Assembly: GCA_009801015.1 (NCBI GenBank)
Contig: VHZZ01000350.1
Location: 153,057-212,772, forward strand
From: Silene noctiflora
Taxonomy: Eukaryota > Streptophyta > Magnoliopsida > Caryophyllales > Caryophyllaceae
Length of the DNA stretch: 59,716 nucleotides
Direction of reading: 5' to 3'
Shown here: positions 36,731 to 48,319 of the stretch, in pieces
Layout of the letters: each line of letters starts with the position of its first letter
Numbering within the stretch: the first letter of the stretch is position 1
Made by a program: the position numbers and the translations under genes
The notes under the pieces: model-generated
What the model saw: only the letters and a program-made list of their open reading frames with translations
What the model was told of the DNA's origin: nothing
The model's database searches: none

Positions 36731-37138
36731 TCAGCAATAAAGCACAGAAAAACGAGGCAAAAAAAAAATTACTCGGTAGATTTTAAAATGGGCAAGGAAG
36801 AGAGAATTACAAGGGTCAAAGCTGGTGGCACACTTGACAGGAAGTTGCAAAGCCATGCTGGTATCGACACCAGATATAGGAGGGCCGTTGATGAGCACAC
36901 ATAAACACGGTTGTCCGAGAGCCTTGACAGCGCTGCAACAAGTCTCTGTTGGTGGAACTGGACTAAACGGCGACACAGCTGCTCTGCAAGGTATTAGCTG
37001 CACTAGTGATGAGAAAAAGGTGTTGGTACAGCTTGTCCCTTGAGTCTGACCCTGAACTTGACCCAACTCAACCATACCCGCTACCATTATTATCACGACC
37101 GCCAAGGAGGCGAATGCCTTGCTCTGAGATCGCTTCAT
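36731..37138 (-). CDS. Secreted nsLTP / bifunctional inhibitor-2S albumin family protein
   Basis: One open frame of 135 aa starts at ATG 37138 (MKRSQSKAFASLAVVIIMVA), a clear signal peptide of about 30 residues. The mature part has the eight-cysteine pattern C-Xn-C-Xn-CC-Xn-CXC-Xn-C-Xn-C: TSC, IPC, TCC, CLC, VKC and DPC. This fold makes a hydrophobic tunnel for lipids and is held by four disulphides. Spacing (LIPCRAAVSPFSPVPPTETC, ALGQPCLCVLINGPP) fits short plant LTP-like proteins rather than type I nsLTPs. After the last Cys the frame runs on for about 23 residues (SLFLAHFKIYRVIFFLPRF), unusual for the family. An intron may begin near there (GTAATTCTC at the last Cys codon or GTAATTTT later), so the true C terminus is uncertain. 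A TATA box lies close upstream. Confidence 0.78.
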   Translation of the reverse strand: MKRSQSKAFASLAVVIIMVAGMVELGQVQGQTQGTSCTNTFFSSLVQLIPCRAAVSPFSPVPPTETCCSAVKALGQPCLCVLINGPPISGVDTSMALQLPVKCATSFDPCNSLFLAHFKIYRVIFFLPRFSVLYC

Positions 37139-37182
37139 GTTTTTAACAATTTGAAATTCAGAGATAAAATGCGTGGTCGAAT

Positions 37183-37194
37183 ATTATATATAAG
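37183..37194 (-). promoter_or_regulatory. TATA box of the nsLTP gene
   Basis: On the minus strand TTATATATAATA lies about 45-55 bp upstream of the ATG. This implies a very short 5' UTR. Confidence 0.45.
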
Positions 37195-37319
37195 TGGTGA
37201 GATACAGTTTCATGCAAGTACTGCATCACTCCTACTTCAAACCCATCTCTGTAGTCACATAAAATGTGACAATAGAACAGTTTGAAAACTCAAATTCTGT
37301 GATAGTATCATGCAAGGGA

Positions 37320-37452
37320 TCTTCAGATTGTTCTTCATACTCGGGTCGGGCCGGTCCGTCCAAATTATTTTGAGAGGCCCGGTTGAAATTATCAGTTTGA
37401 GGCCCAATTAATTTGGTGTCTTAGGCTCTGATGTTGTTGTTGTTGTTGTAAC
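37320..37452 (-). mobile_element. SINE 3'-type fragment and GGCCCGG tract
   Basis: On the minus strand ACAACAACAACAACATCAGA then GCCTAAG resembles the core word of the Au-type SINE at 5775. The neighbouring GGGTCGGGCCGGTCCGTCC and GAGGCCCGG are typical of degenerate hAT MITE interiors. Boundaries are unclear. Confidence 0.35.
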
Positions 37453-37709
37453 GTAAATGACATATCGAATTCAACAGAAATAGAATTCAAAACAACATTG
37501 CATCTCTGTATATAATCGATTGAAGAAACCGAATAAAAAAAAGTAAAAGAGAAAACTCTTCAAAATTTCAAGCTTAGTACTCTACTTGTATTGTACTACT
37601 CTACTTATTAATTTCATGAACCCTTTTACAAAAAGATGCATTAGGTATGTTAGAATAAGTGCTATTGGATAACGGGACGCTTCTGTTACAACAACGCACT
37701 TGTATTGTT

Positions 37710-40700
37710 TCACCTCATGCGTACTCGTTGAAGTGCTAAATAGGCAATGATTCTATAGCCCACCAACATTAGGCCCATTATGCAAATATCCATCCATAAA
37801 TGATTAAGGCCCATGGATTTTACTGCAGGAACATCAACAACTTTGCACCATTCCCATTTACCCATTTTCAAGCAAGGGTAAGTATCATTCTCATGGTATT
37901 GAACTCCTAAGAGTAACTTATAGCAATAGTAGCTATAACTCAAGTACTTAAGCCACACAATAAAAGGCGGAATTTGTTGAACGTAGTACCCTCCGGCTAT
38001 TAAAAAGACTAGGGTTGTAACCGAGGCTAATGTGGTTGCGGGCTTGATATCCATTAGTATGGCCCCGAAGGCTAGGCCTAGGCTTTGGGCCACCAAAACG
38101 TTGAATAAGACGATAATGAGGGATAATATGAAGATAATCGGATCTGGCTTAAGCCCACCCATCCAGTATATTATGAACACGAAGGCCGTTGGTAGGGCTA
38201 ACTCTAAGGGTAAGTCCCCAAATGTTCGAGCTAGGAAGTATGAGGAGAGCTTGTACATTCCTGATGTTCGTTCCTTGATTAACATTCTTCGTTCTTGTGG
38301 AAATGTAAAGACCGCGTTGTATAATGGGTAGAATCCCCAAAAGACCGTAAAAAAGAAAATCAAAGCAATCTGCAAGCATATGATTGAATTAATTAGTAAA
38401 TCTAAAAAATAATCTAATTACTAAGACATTATTATTTTGTTGTTGAAACAATTTTGTTTGTATTACTCCAAAGTTTAATAAACTTCTACTTTACTTAAAA
38501 GCAATGTGATGTGATTATTATCACAAATTATCGTCGAAGACGGGCTCTATCTGTCCCCTCTCACTTGCCTTATTATAAGAGAGGCACTATCCGTCTTCAG
38601 TTTGTAACGGATAGTATCCGTCACAAACAACACGGTTTGGATTATTATAGCCATGTTTTTGTCAAGCCTAAACTTATTAATGCACAATATATAAGTGGGT
38701 TGTCATGTCTTCTATCATATCATGGTAGATTTTCAATTGATCACATAATGTTCATGTTGGTTGTCAATTTTTAGAAAAAGTATGTACTTAAGTTGATAAG
38801 ATATGGATAATACAATATAATTCAATGTTCATAGTGCTCTTTTACTAACGATGTCGGTTGGACTCGTATACAAGCGTATAGCATTCTGAAACGCCGAAAA
38901 ACTAAATTTTATAATGTTGTTTTCGTAATATCTAGCAAGTTGATAGCTTATATTTTCCTGGATTCGCCACTGATAATCAATCGTTCAATAGTAATGGAGA
39001 CGGAAAACAAGAAGCGTACCCGGTCTTCGATGTGGGATTCAGGTGTTTGCCACCATAGGAGACCACCAAGGATGGCAACACTTAAAACTTGGAATATTCT
39101 AAGTCTATTAAATGCTTCAAACCTTCTTTCCTTCATCCCTCTTTGTAGTAATACCTTGAATTGATGCCACCAGCTTGTGCACCATTGCTCCCCTTTTATG
39201 TCATTTCCTGCACATCATTTTCAACAAATACATGAATAACTTTTAATTAATCTATAAAGAAAAAAATTGTACTGTATACGATAGCGTGGGTCCTCCACGC
39301 GTTATTAGATAATACTGAATTATAGCACTACCTTCTTCTTATATGTTAAATTTTGTGCACTATATTTCACTTTCCATTATCTCAAATGATTAGCTTGATG
39401 GGGTAGGGGGTTAATGAAAAGATCACTCACTACCCATTTGGTGAAACACAAATTCTGATTGAAAACAGGCATTATCCGTTACAAGTTGAAGACGAATAAT
39501 GCTTCTTTCACTAGGGTGCTCCATTTTTCCCCCACTTGTCCTCCCACTTGCCTAAGTTATTTTAAAAATATAAATGAGATAGTTTAATCTGGTGGTACTA
39601 AGTTGTATCAACTAACAACTATAAACCGATGATGCTGAAGTCCACATTCATATAATATAAGAATTACGGAGTATAAAACGATAACATTATCCTAGTGCTT
39701 CAATGATTTCATTGGCTGAGTGTGCACTTTAAATCAACCAATCGAAATTTATAAAACTAAAAAGATGTGAAATTTGAGCTCCATTGAACATGGAAATTAA
39801 AGTAGCTAGACATACAATTGATGCAAATTAAATTAGACCATTCAAAAAAATAATGAATCTTTGAATGAGAAAGTAGAAAATGTGTAGAGAAAAAGACTGA
39901 AAAAGTAAAAACATACTTGCAATATTAGATGCATCTTTGTTCCAATTGTAAGTAGTGGCATCAAAAGTGCAAAGATCTGATTTCAATTTGATTGATATAT
40001 TGTTTTCATATGCTAAAATTAGAGCATCTCTAACTTGTTTCTTCTCTTTCTCCATATTCTCACCTTGCTCCATTGCATGTTTCGACTCCGGCCCTATTCC
40101 TATCAAATCGATAACAACATTACTCAGGTGCCTCAAAAAAAAAAAAAAAAAATATCATGCATGCATGTTAAGGGAGTAAATAGTACCGATTCTAATCTCT
40201 ATGTACGTTTACAAGTTACAACAGATAGAGATTGTTTCCAAATGACAGAACTTGAATTAGTAGTTTAATTAATTAATTAATTTACGCCGATTTCTAGAAG
40301 GATTAACGTACTATGCATGTTAATGACAATTATTATTATTATTATTATTAATTTATTATACAAGATTAAGGTTAATAATAAATTAATAATGATAATAATG
40401 CATGATGATGTGAAAGTGGTTTTTGAATGAGATTAAGGTTAATGAATGATAGTGCATTATAATAATGATTGCGACAAGAAAGACTAGTATTTCAAGATTA
40501 TGATTTTCTCACTAACTATAACAACTAGCAAATTAAAGTTACACAAATTCTCATTTGTGACCGGTAATATTCGTCACAAACTTGTGACGGGTCAAATAAA
40601 ACCCACTTAGGAAGACAATGACAAGTTTTTTGTGATTACTTAGGCATTCTTATTTTTGTTTTATCTATCTATGTAGGTGATATTTGACCCGTCACAAGAG

Positions 40701-42968
40701 AGACTTATTGTTAAAGTTAGCACACCAAGATTATGTATGGGTGGATCCAACTTTTCATAATATAATTTTATTTGTTTTTTCTTCCACTTTCACACTTACA
40801 TACTATACAAAAATAAAAGCACAATCATTAATTTGGTAATCATGATTATTTTTTTTAACTTTAATTTGTGGGTTTTAGGAGGGTTGGTAGATTAAGAAAA
40901 ATAATTGTTTATGATATCCTATTAATGTATAAGTAGAATTATATATAAATTACCCGATCTGAACTTTTAAAGTGTTTTGTAAATCATGTAGTTTTGCACG
41001 GATTTACCAATAGTTATTGATTACGCCATGATCCATCTACTTGAATTTTTATGTTGCATCGACACGCGTCTGATTGGAAATCGGGTCACTTTTATGATAA
41101 ATAAGTTTAACTAAGAAAAACACGAACCTATATATTGATTAGATTTAGTGGCACGCGATGGAACGTCACCCCCAAGCAATAAAACATAAGTTTTGTTAGG
41201 TTTTTTCTTTCTTTTTATGTTTTTCGGTTATTCTATTACGTTATTGACTGACCTCATTAATATTTATAATTTATATAAAAACTTCGCCAAGCAATAAAAG
41301 ATGACGTTGTAGATTGTTATTTCAATACTATATACTTTTTTTATTTCATTGTATTGTTTACGTATTTTAGGTGGAAATTAAAGAATTTTGAAAAACGTTA
41401 ACAATTCAATTTTAATATTTTAATAAATTAAATTTGAAAAGAAAAGAGGACTTACCACTAGCCAAGTCAAGGAGAAGATCAGCAGGATTAATAGTCAAGG
41501 TCGTAGAGAATCCGACAGAAGAAAAGTGGTCAACAGCAGTCGAACCCGGCCCATAATAAATGGGCCGACCCTCGGACAAAAGAATCACCTTACTAAACAT
41601 ATGATAAACCCGGCTAGACGGTTGATGAATTGTAGTAACAACGGTTCGACCACCCTCGGCCATACCCTTAAGGATCGATAAGATCCTCAAGGCCGTGGTC
41701 GAGTCGAGACCGGAAGTCGGTTCGTCCAATAATATCAAACTTGGATTAATCAACATTTCTTGACCAATACTAACCCTTTTTTTTTCACCACCGGATATTC
41801 CTCTTACTAATGGGCCCCCAATTATGCTATTTTGCACGCGTGTGAGGCCCAATTCACTAATTACCCTTTCAACTTGGCCCACTTTATGATCATGGGTCAT
41901 AGTACTTGGTAACCTCAAAAGGGCAGTAAAAAATAGTGTCTCAAAAACAGTAAGATGTGGGTAAAGTACATCATCTTGGGCTACAAATCCGATTCTTCTT
42001 TTTACCCCTCCGGTAAATTGTTGCCCGTTGTATGTGATTTTACCACTTAGTAACTTTCCTCTAAGTCGGCCCCCTAGCGCGGTGAGTAGGGTGGTTTTAC
42101 CACTCCCTGAGGGTCCGAGCATGGCGAGGATCTCTCCTGGACATACTATTCCACTTACTCCGTGGAGAATTGTCTTTTCTTTGCATTTTTCGCCTTCTAA
42201 TTTTACCTTGTATACAACTTCTTCAAACTGTTCAAACAACAAAAATAATAATAAAACGTGTTATATAAGTCCTTAAAACATAATAAAAATCATTAAGTAT
42301 GTACTATTTACTAATCTCATATCTATCAATCAAATAAATTATGGTTGTTGTTACACCTTTGTTAAAAAATATTTACTCTAAATTATCGTTACTTAAGTTG
42401 TAAGTTTATTTTAGTTAGTATCATTCAGTCTAATCTATATTCGAGTGTGATATGACTACATATGTCACATCTTTTTTTAATTGATACTCTAAGGATGGCC
42501 CATTTTGAAGGTCTCGATTTTGAAATATCTGATTAAGCTGAATAATCAAACTCCGAAAAATTTATTTTAAACTTTTAATGATAAAAGCTCAAATTAAGTA
42601 AAATTCACAATCTATCAATCTAAAACTCAAATAACATACAAAAAACAGAAAATCACCCCACGTCACTAATTAATACCGAGCCTTGATACCACTCTTTCAT
42701 ATACACGATGTAAAATCTAATAAGAAGTTAAACCTTTAAGAATTATATAAAAAAAAATAGTACCGAGACTTGATATCAGCAGTCCAACTTGCTATATCAT
42801 TGTTCAAGAAAGATTCTCAAACATCAAATAACATGGGAAAAAGTAAGAAATAACTACCTTTAATGCAATGGAGAATATAGGTTCCAACATGGTAGGCAAA
42901 TGTGGAAGATGTGTATTGAAATTAGAGCCAAAATTTTGAGGAATTGGAGATATGCAACTCAAGGACAT
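37710..42968 (-). CDS. ABCG14: ABCG14-like half-size ABC transporter (WBC type)
   Basis: Five coding exons on the minus strand: 42968-42858, 42227-41456, 40099-39917, 39207-39020 and 38369-37710. Frames join to 637 aa (Arabidopsis ABCG14 is about 648). The nucleotide-binding domain comes first: Walker A GPSGSGKT at about residues 75-82, signature ISGGE at 181-185, Walker B LILLDEP at 201-207, and H-loop His in TTIHQPSS at about 238. The ABC2 membrane domain follows, with [18 protein letters not shown], then six membrane segments; [20 protein letters not shown] is highly typical of ABCG14. ABCG14 of Arabidopsis exports cytokinin and drives root-to-shoot movement of trans-zeatin types. The orthology call rests on recognising the whole protein and the short N terminus [15 protein letters not shown], and is strong but not tested. 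Introns contain small repeats. Confidence 0.93.
38515..38640. mobile_element. MITE-like repeat (GACGGATAGTATCCGTCAC family) in ABCG14 intron 4
   Basis: AAGACGGGCTCTATCTGTCC, CTCACTTGCCTTATTATAAG and ACGGATAGTATCCGTCACAA match the longer copy at 47222-47432. Confidence 0.55.
39455..39550. mobile_element. MITE-like repeat fragment, same family, in ABCG14 intron 3
   Basis: ATTATCCGTTACAAGTTGAA and GGGTGCTCCATTTTTCCCCC, then ACTTGTCCTCCCA, are shared with 47222-47432. The right half is missing. Confidence 0.5.
40321..40400. repeat. (ATT)n/(TAA)n-rich stretch
   Basis: Short runs of ATT units, then AATAATAAAT and GATAATAATG, lie in ABCG14 intron 2. Low complexity only. Confidence 0.7.
40540..40712. 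mobile_element. MITE-like repeat (GTGACGGGTCAAATA family), copy 2, in ABCG14 intron 2
   Basis: It begins AATTCTCATTTGTGACCGGT and ends TTTGACCCGTCACAAG; it is the inverted relative of 31330-31485. The outer TGACGGGTCAAATA words face each other. Confidence 0.55.
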
Positions 42969-44260
42969 ATGTAATGTAATGTGATGTGCTACTCACTATA
43001 TAATGTTAGTTTGAAGGTAATAATATTGTGGTGTTGAGAATTGATTGGGTGTAAAGAGAGAAAGCAATAATAAGTAGACAAGTTGTGTTAGTTTTTAGTT
43101 TGGTGTTTAGTTTTCTTATGGTGGACAATGGGGAAGGAAATGAGTATATATAGTGAAAGATAAGAGACATAATATTGAAGTATTGATGCTTTATGATAAT
43201 TTTATTTATATATTTTAAGATATCGTTGATTTTGTTAAAACTGACTTGAATCTGATATTGTGGTTTATATTGATCCAGCACAGATTGTAATTGACTCGAG
43301 GTAAAAGGATCTGAAGTAGACTTCCAACATGAGTTGGTTTTATTGTAAAGTACTCGGTATAAGGCATATAGGATGATCTGAAGTGAGTCGAACTAAAAAT
43401 GCGAGAAGATCATTTTAACCAAAATCCTAAGGTCATGGTTAAAGCTCAATCAATAATGATCGTATATTCTAACACGAACTGAAGGTAGAAAGACATAAGA
43501 TTGAAGCATGGATGCTTTTTATGATAATTTAAACTATATATTTAAAGATATTGTACATTTTATAAAACTATTTTGAATCTGATAATGCGATTATTCATAT
43601 TGATTCAACCGAAACTGTAATAGACTCGAACAAAACTATTTAAACTAGACTTCAAACATGATTTGACTTTATGCTAAAGTACTCGGTATAAGACATACAG
43701 AATCTAAGGTGACTCAAACCAAACCGAAAATAACTAGTCATATTTGAAGTGACATAAAGGTAAGACATACAGGATCTAAAGTAACTCAAATCAAACCAAA
43801 AACGACTAATAATCGAAGCGATATAAAGGTATAGAGTGAGTGTCAAGTGTGAACTATGAAGTGAGAATAATATATTATTTTTAGGGCAGCAAAATTATTA
43901 TGGAAAACTAAACGGTAACCCACTAAATAATAAGTGATGAGTTGATCTCATATTAAATATTATCTCAAATTGTCATTTTTCTCTTTTTAATCACCTTAAC
44001 ACACTTTGAACTAGTGACGAGAGATTTTCGTATGGCTGCCCAACAATGTGGCCCCCTCGAATTACTATAATTTTTTAACTGTTTAATTTTATAAGGTAAA
44101 TTTTTTGCAATTTAATGGCCAAGAGTTCAAGTCTAAGCCCTTCACTTTTTTCATGTTTTGCTTTTGCTTTTAAAAGTCTTTGTTACTATGTAGGTAAGAG
44201 TATGTGTCTAACTTATGGCTTTTTTGTGATTTCCTTCATTTTGGAAAATAAAATAAAATA
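42969..44260. other. ABCG14 promoter side, no gene
   Basis: This is AT-rich spacer. Two diverged copies of about 230 bp (about 43170-43400 and 43490-43720) share AATTTTATTTATATATTTTA-like text and CTTCCAACATGAGTTGGTTT / AAGTACTCGGTATAAG-like words, a local duplication. No coding region is seen. Confidence 0.45.
43145..43153 (-). promoter_or_regulatory. Candidate TATA box of the ABCG14-like gene
   Basis: On the minus strand CTATATATA stands about 180 bp upstream of the ATG at 42968, leaving a 5' UTR of roughly 150 nt. A second TATATAG at about 43000 is too close to the ATG. Confidence 0.4.
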
Positions 44261-44463
44261 CTTCTTCGGTTCAGGTTATTTGTTGTTCTATTTCATTTTT
44301 AGGTATCTTAGTCAATTGTTGTCCTTTTTTGGGATTACATTTGATGAACAATTTGATCATTCACACTCAATTTCGTTCGCTTGTCATTTTATAATTAACC
44401 CCCTCCTCTTTCCTTGATCTTTGTGTCAAAACCAAAGGACAATAATTGCCGAGATGGAGGGAG
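44261..44463. mobile_element. Stowaway-like MITE
   Basis: The ends are CTTCTTCGGTTCAGGTTATT and TTGCCGAGATGGAGGGAG, with TA on both sides. The inner words TTGTTGTC / GACAATAATTG continue the inverted repeats. A second, more degenerate copy follows immediately. Confidence 0.6.
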
Positions 44464-44465
44464 TA

Positions 44466-44650
44466 CTATTTTTATTCTGGTCATTTGTTGTCTTATTTTA
44501 TTTTGGATGTCTCAGTCAATTGTTGTCTTTTCTATTTTAAGAATGAATCTGGTGAGCATTTGATCATTCACACTCAATAATTGGCTTTCCCTTTTTTTCT
44601 TGGTTTTTGTGTCAAACCAAAGGATAACGATTGACTGAGACGGATGAAAT
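44466..44650. mobile_element. Second, degenerate copy of the Stowaway-like MITE
   Basis: TTCTGGTCATTTGTTGTCTT, TTGGATGTCTCAGTCAATTG, TTGATCATTCACACTCAATA and TTGACTGAGACGGATG follow the same order as in 44261-44463, head to tail with it. Confidence 0.55.
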
Positions 44651-45201
44651 AAATAAAAAAGTTATTGTTTTGAACCATGGTCAAAAGAACATGAATTGGT
44701 GTAGGGAACTAGGGATCTCTAATGGAGGGTACATTTTCCACTCTCAACACAATTTTATATTATTGTTTTAATTTCACTTGTTTTTACCTTTATTTTTCAC
44801 GATAAAATATGGGTTGTTAAATTGCTGCAAGAAAAAATTTGAATCGTTTATAGAAAATAGACTCTTCATTTCTTTTAGAAAAAGGAGGGGATCATACTTG
44901 GATAGTAGGTGCTTGCGAATCAAGTTAGCAGACCAATTGCTCTTTTCGAGTCGGATTAGTTAAGTTAGGTGGTGTAATCCGTTTTCTTAATATTTTGTTG
45001 TATTGTCAATTAGCAAAAAAAATAAAATAAATCAACCAATTCTAACTAATGAAATAGCATAGAATGATCAAATGTTAGATAGTTATTTTATTTTTTTGTT
45101 GTTCTAATGACTTATTTTATAAGAGTACTATAACTTTATAATCATCTATCACGTACTCGAAAGTTACTTATTTATATTACTTTTTATTATTCTCTTAATT
45201 A

Positions 45202-45355
45202 GTCCCTCTATCACGGTCAATTCTTCATAAATTTCTCTTAATTAGGGTGTTTCGGTAATTTCTTTACATATCAAAAATGTATTGCATGTTACTATCAAAT
45301 CTCCCCATCTATCGTTGAAAACAAACGTTGAGAATTGACCGGGACATGGAGGGTG
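45202..45355. mobile_element. Stowaway-like MITE
   Basis: The left end GTCCCTCTATCACGGTCAAT and right end AATTGACCGGGACATGGAGG are inverted repeats of the CTCCCTCCGT type. The length is about 150 bp. Confidence 0.6.
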
Positions 45356-45731
45356 TTAAAGTAGAGTCTCCCTCAAAGGTCTAAAATTAAGGATTGGTCA
45401 CATTGGTGTGACCTAACAAAAACCATACTTGAAATGAGTTGGTGGTAATTTTGTGGTGAATAATAAGTTTCCGATGACACTGATCAATCAATACATAATA
45501 TAGGAGTCTATCTCAATCTTTCTTTAATTTATTTACAACTTTCTTATTAAAATAGATCGATCAATTAGTGGTTGTTGCTTTCAATTCATGCCTAATATTT
45601 ATTCCTATTCATTTGTTCTATCTTGTAATTGTTCATATCACCATTTTCGGCCTCGATTATAGAATACTACTAGTACTACTATACCCTCAATCTTATCTAT
45701 TTGATTATCTAACAACCATTATTGTCATAGG

Positions 45732-46222
45732 TAGACCTGGTAAACAGGTCGGGTCTGGTCGTGTCGTGTTCGTATTCGGGTTAATATTAAATGGGTCACT
45801 ATTACCCCAACTTTAACCGACCCAATTATATAAACGGGTCATTTGTTTCAACCCTAACCCCGACCTATTTAATTTTTCTATAACCCAATCCGACCTGTTT
45901 AACCCATTTATCTTTAAGCAGATCATTTTTAACCCAATAAACTACGTTTTATAACCCTATTATCCAAAAAATGATGAATGGAAATACTAATTTTAAGTTG
46001 TTTTGTGGAATTATTAACTAAAGCCAAATATATTATTACAATTTTAAATAAATGGGTTATTCGTGTCGGGTTCGTGTCAAAAGACATCAACCCTAACCCG
46101 ACCCTTTTAAGTTTCGAGTCGTGTCGTGTCAACCCAATTATTTAAATGGGTCACAACGTCTTGACCCTAACCCGCTAATTTTGTGTCGGGTTTACGGGTT
46201 GTGTCAGTAATTGCTGCCTCTA
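45732..46222. mobile_element. hAT-type MITE (TAGACCTGG ends), 8-bp target duplication
   Basis: The left end is TAGACCTGGTAAACAGG and the right end CAGTAATTGCTGCCTCTA. GTCATAGG is perfectly duplicated at 45724-45731 and 46223-46230. The interior consists of GGGTCGTGTCGGG / ACCCGACCC words. It is a relative of 53748-54204. Confidence 0.85.
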
Positions 46223-46365
46223 GTCATAGGTCTTAGCCTCAATGCCTCATATATACTTGGTACATTTCAATTATATTGTTCGCATTTGATTTTATGAGTC
46301 ATCTGATATTATAGAGTTACAATATATACCAATTACAGATACGGAGTATCAATTTTGATAACACA

Positions 46366-46850
46366 TCCCCCTTACTACTAAGAGAATAAAATTTTTATTA
46401 GTTTTCCCTCCAAAAAGCATCTAGCTAAATAAGGCAATAAGTAAAACTTTATTTCACTACATTATTATATTTTTAATGAATATATTCTTATAATTAAACT
46501 CTAATCATTTAATTAAATTCATAATTATGATTTTTCATTAAAATAAATTAAATTTGGTTTTAAACTATAAACTATAAGTTGCTAAATTTTTTAATAATGC
46601 AATAATATATTATTGTAGATAATAATTTGACACATATTTAGTATTTACTGTTAGTTTCGTGACAAAAAAATTCATTTAAAAAAAAATCACACCTTAACTT
46701 AATTCTCTTTGATTAGTTTTCCATTTCAAATTTTTTGTTTCATATCAATATACAAAAGAGAGAAATATTAAATATTTATGGTGTGCAAATTTAATACACT
46801 AAAAAAATAAAAACTCTATATACCGTGCAATGGCGCGGGATTTGTACTAG
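46366..46850 (+). mobile_element. Non-autonomous Helitron (485 bp), copy 1
   Basis: It begins A|TCCCCCTTACTACTAAGAGA and ends with the hairpin CCGTGCAATGGCGCGG, GATTTGTACTAG|T. It is a near-identical relative of 52106-52634 and shares its 5' end with the partial element at the window start. Confidence 0.8.
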
Positions 46851-46991
46851 TTTGATATAATGAAGTGCGTGTGCTTATGTGCTATTAGTACACCAGGTAG
46901 TCTAATTTAAAACCGGTAAAACTGTATTGTTTCAAAATCGTTTTATATCCATTTTCAAAACTGTTATTGTAGCGAAATGTTATCTCATAAT

Positions 46992-47040
46992 CAGGGTCGT
47001 CTAATAGCAAGTTTAAAAGGTTCTCGGGGCCTGATCCCCA
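46992..47040. mobile_element. Solitary hAT-type end
   Basis: CAGGGTCGTCTAATAGCA, then CTCGGGGCCTGATCCCC, resembles the complement of the right end of the MITE at 12567-12754. The other end was not found. Confidence 0.35.
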
Positions 47041-47221
47041 CGCCAACATTTTTAGTCTATTTTGCTAGCTCAATGTCCATGTTCGAGTACCATCAACTAC
47101 AAAAAGTTAAGTTTTTCTATTATATAAAAACTACAGTCTTTTATAACTGGATCTCTTAGATTTATTTGACGGCCATGCTCATTATTACCCTAGAAATACA
47201 ACAACATAAATGTAATAATTA

Positions 47222-47432
47222 GAACACAAATTCTCATTGAAGACGGATAATATCCGTCACAAGTTAAAGACGGATAGTGCCCCTCTCATAATATGCAAGT
47301 GACACTATCTATTGGGTGCTCCATTTTTCCCCCACTTGTCCTCCCAATTGCCTTATTGTGAGAGGAACAGTATCCGTCTTCAGCTTGTGACGAATAGTGT
47401 CCGTCATAAGCAAAACCGTTTGTAATTAGAAA
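47222..47432. mobile_element. MITE-like repeat (GACGGATAATATCCGTCAC family), longest copy
   Basis: It runs from CACAAATTCTCATTGAAGAC, GGATAATATCCGTCACAAG to CCGTCTTCAGCTTGTGACG, AATAGTGTCCGTCATAAGC. The two ends are inverted repeats and each also contains a small palindrome. Shorter copies lie in the ABCG14 introns. No clear target duplication was found. Confidence 0.65.
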
Positions 47433-48130
47433 AAGAATACACAGTTGCAAAGCACCAATTGGACAGAGCATGAGCTGGAACATGATTGATAAAATAGGAG
47501 GTGAGGAGAAACTTAAGAAAGCCATAAAGGAAGGGAAATGAAGAACCCTAATTTAATCTTTTAAATTTGTTGATAATAATAATAATAATATTTGTATGTG
47601 GGCAACATGTACTAAGAATAAAGGTTAAGAAGGCACAAATATTAAGCATATTTGTAGTACTTATTATTTTTATTAATATCTACAAATGATTCTTACTTTG
47701 CAACTTGTGTTTTGATTAATCTTTTCATAAAACATACACCTCCCCACCAATTCTTGTCCATTTGGATTCCATTTAGATTTTGCTTGTTTATACTAAAGAT
47801 TAGTCAATGCTATTTTTAGGAGCCACTTTCGGCATTCGCTCTTCTAAACTCGAACTTTCTAAATTTAATCCAATTTTTAAAATTTAATTAAAATAACTCT
47901 AAAACAACATACCCTATTTGTTTACTTATTTCATTTCGAGATTTTTAAGTACTACTCTAGATGTTTTGAACTTTGATCAATCATTTGCGTTGAATGTAAA
48001 GACAAACAAATTATCGAGACAATGCAGAAGTGTTAAGTAGATTATGGTTACGAGTTACGACACAATCAGTTTATTATTTAGATTCGACTATAAGTCTATA
48101 ACCATCGATTTGGAAATCAAGTATCAAATC

Positions 48131-48319
48131 TTTTTTTTTTTTTTTGTGTGTGTGTGAACCATCCGGTTTAATCCAGATTCGAGCCGGGTAGGACCACTAG
48201 GGTGGTAAAGCTCCCCCTCATGAGTTTTAACATTGTTGCATTCCCAGGGCTCGAACACGAGACCTCTGGTTAAGCTAAAATAACCCCATGCCAGTTGATC
48301 TAAATGCTCATGGTCATGG
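48131..48319 (-). mobile_element. tRNA-derived SINE with 10-bp target duplication
   Basis: On the minus strand the head has an A-box-like CTGGCATGGGG and a B-box GTGTTCGAGCCC, the internal RNA polymerase III promoter. The body includes GGGGGAGCTTTACCACCCTA and ends in (AC)n plus 15 or so A. GTATCAAATC is perfectly duplicated at 48121-48130 and 48320-48329. It is complete at about 189 bp. Confidence 0.88.

Noticed and set aside
36653-37285. Open frames on the plus strand around the nsLTP gene
   Set aside because: They are antisense shadows of the signal peptide and eight-cysteine coding region.
44115-44417. 100-codon open frame
   Set aside because: It is mostly the Stowaway-like MITE and has no domain or codon signal.
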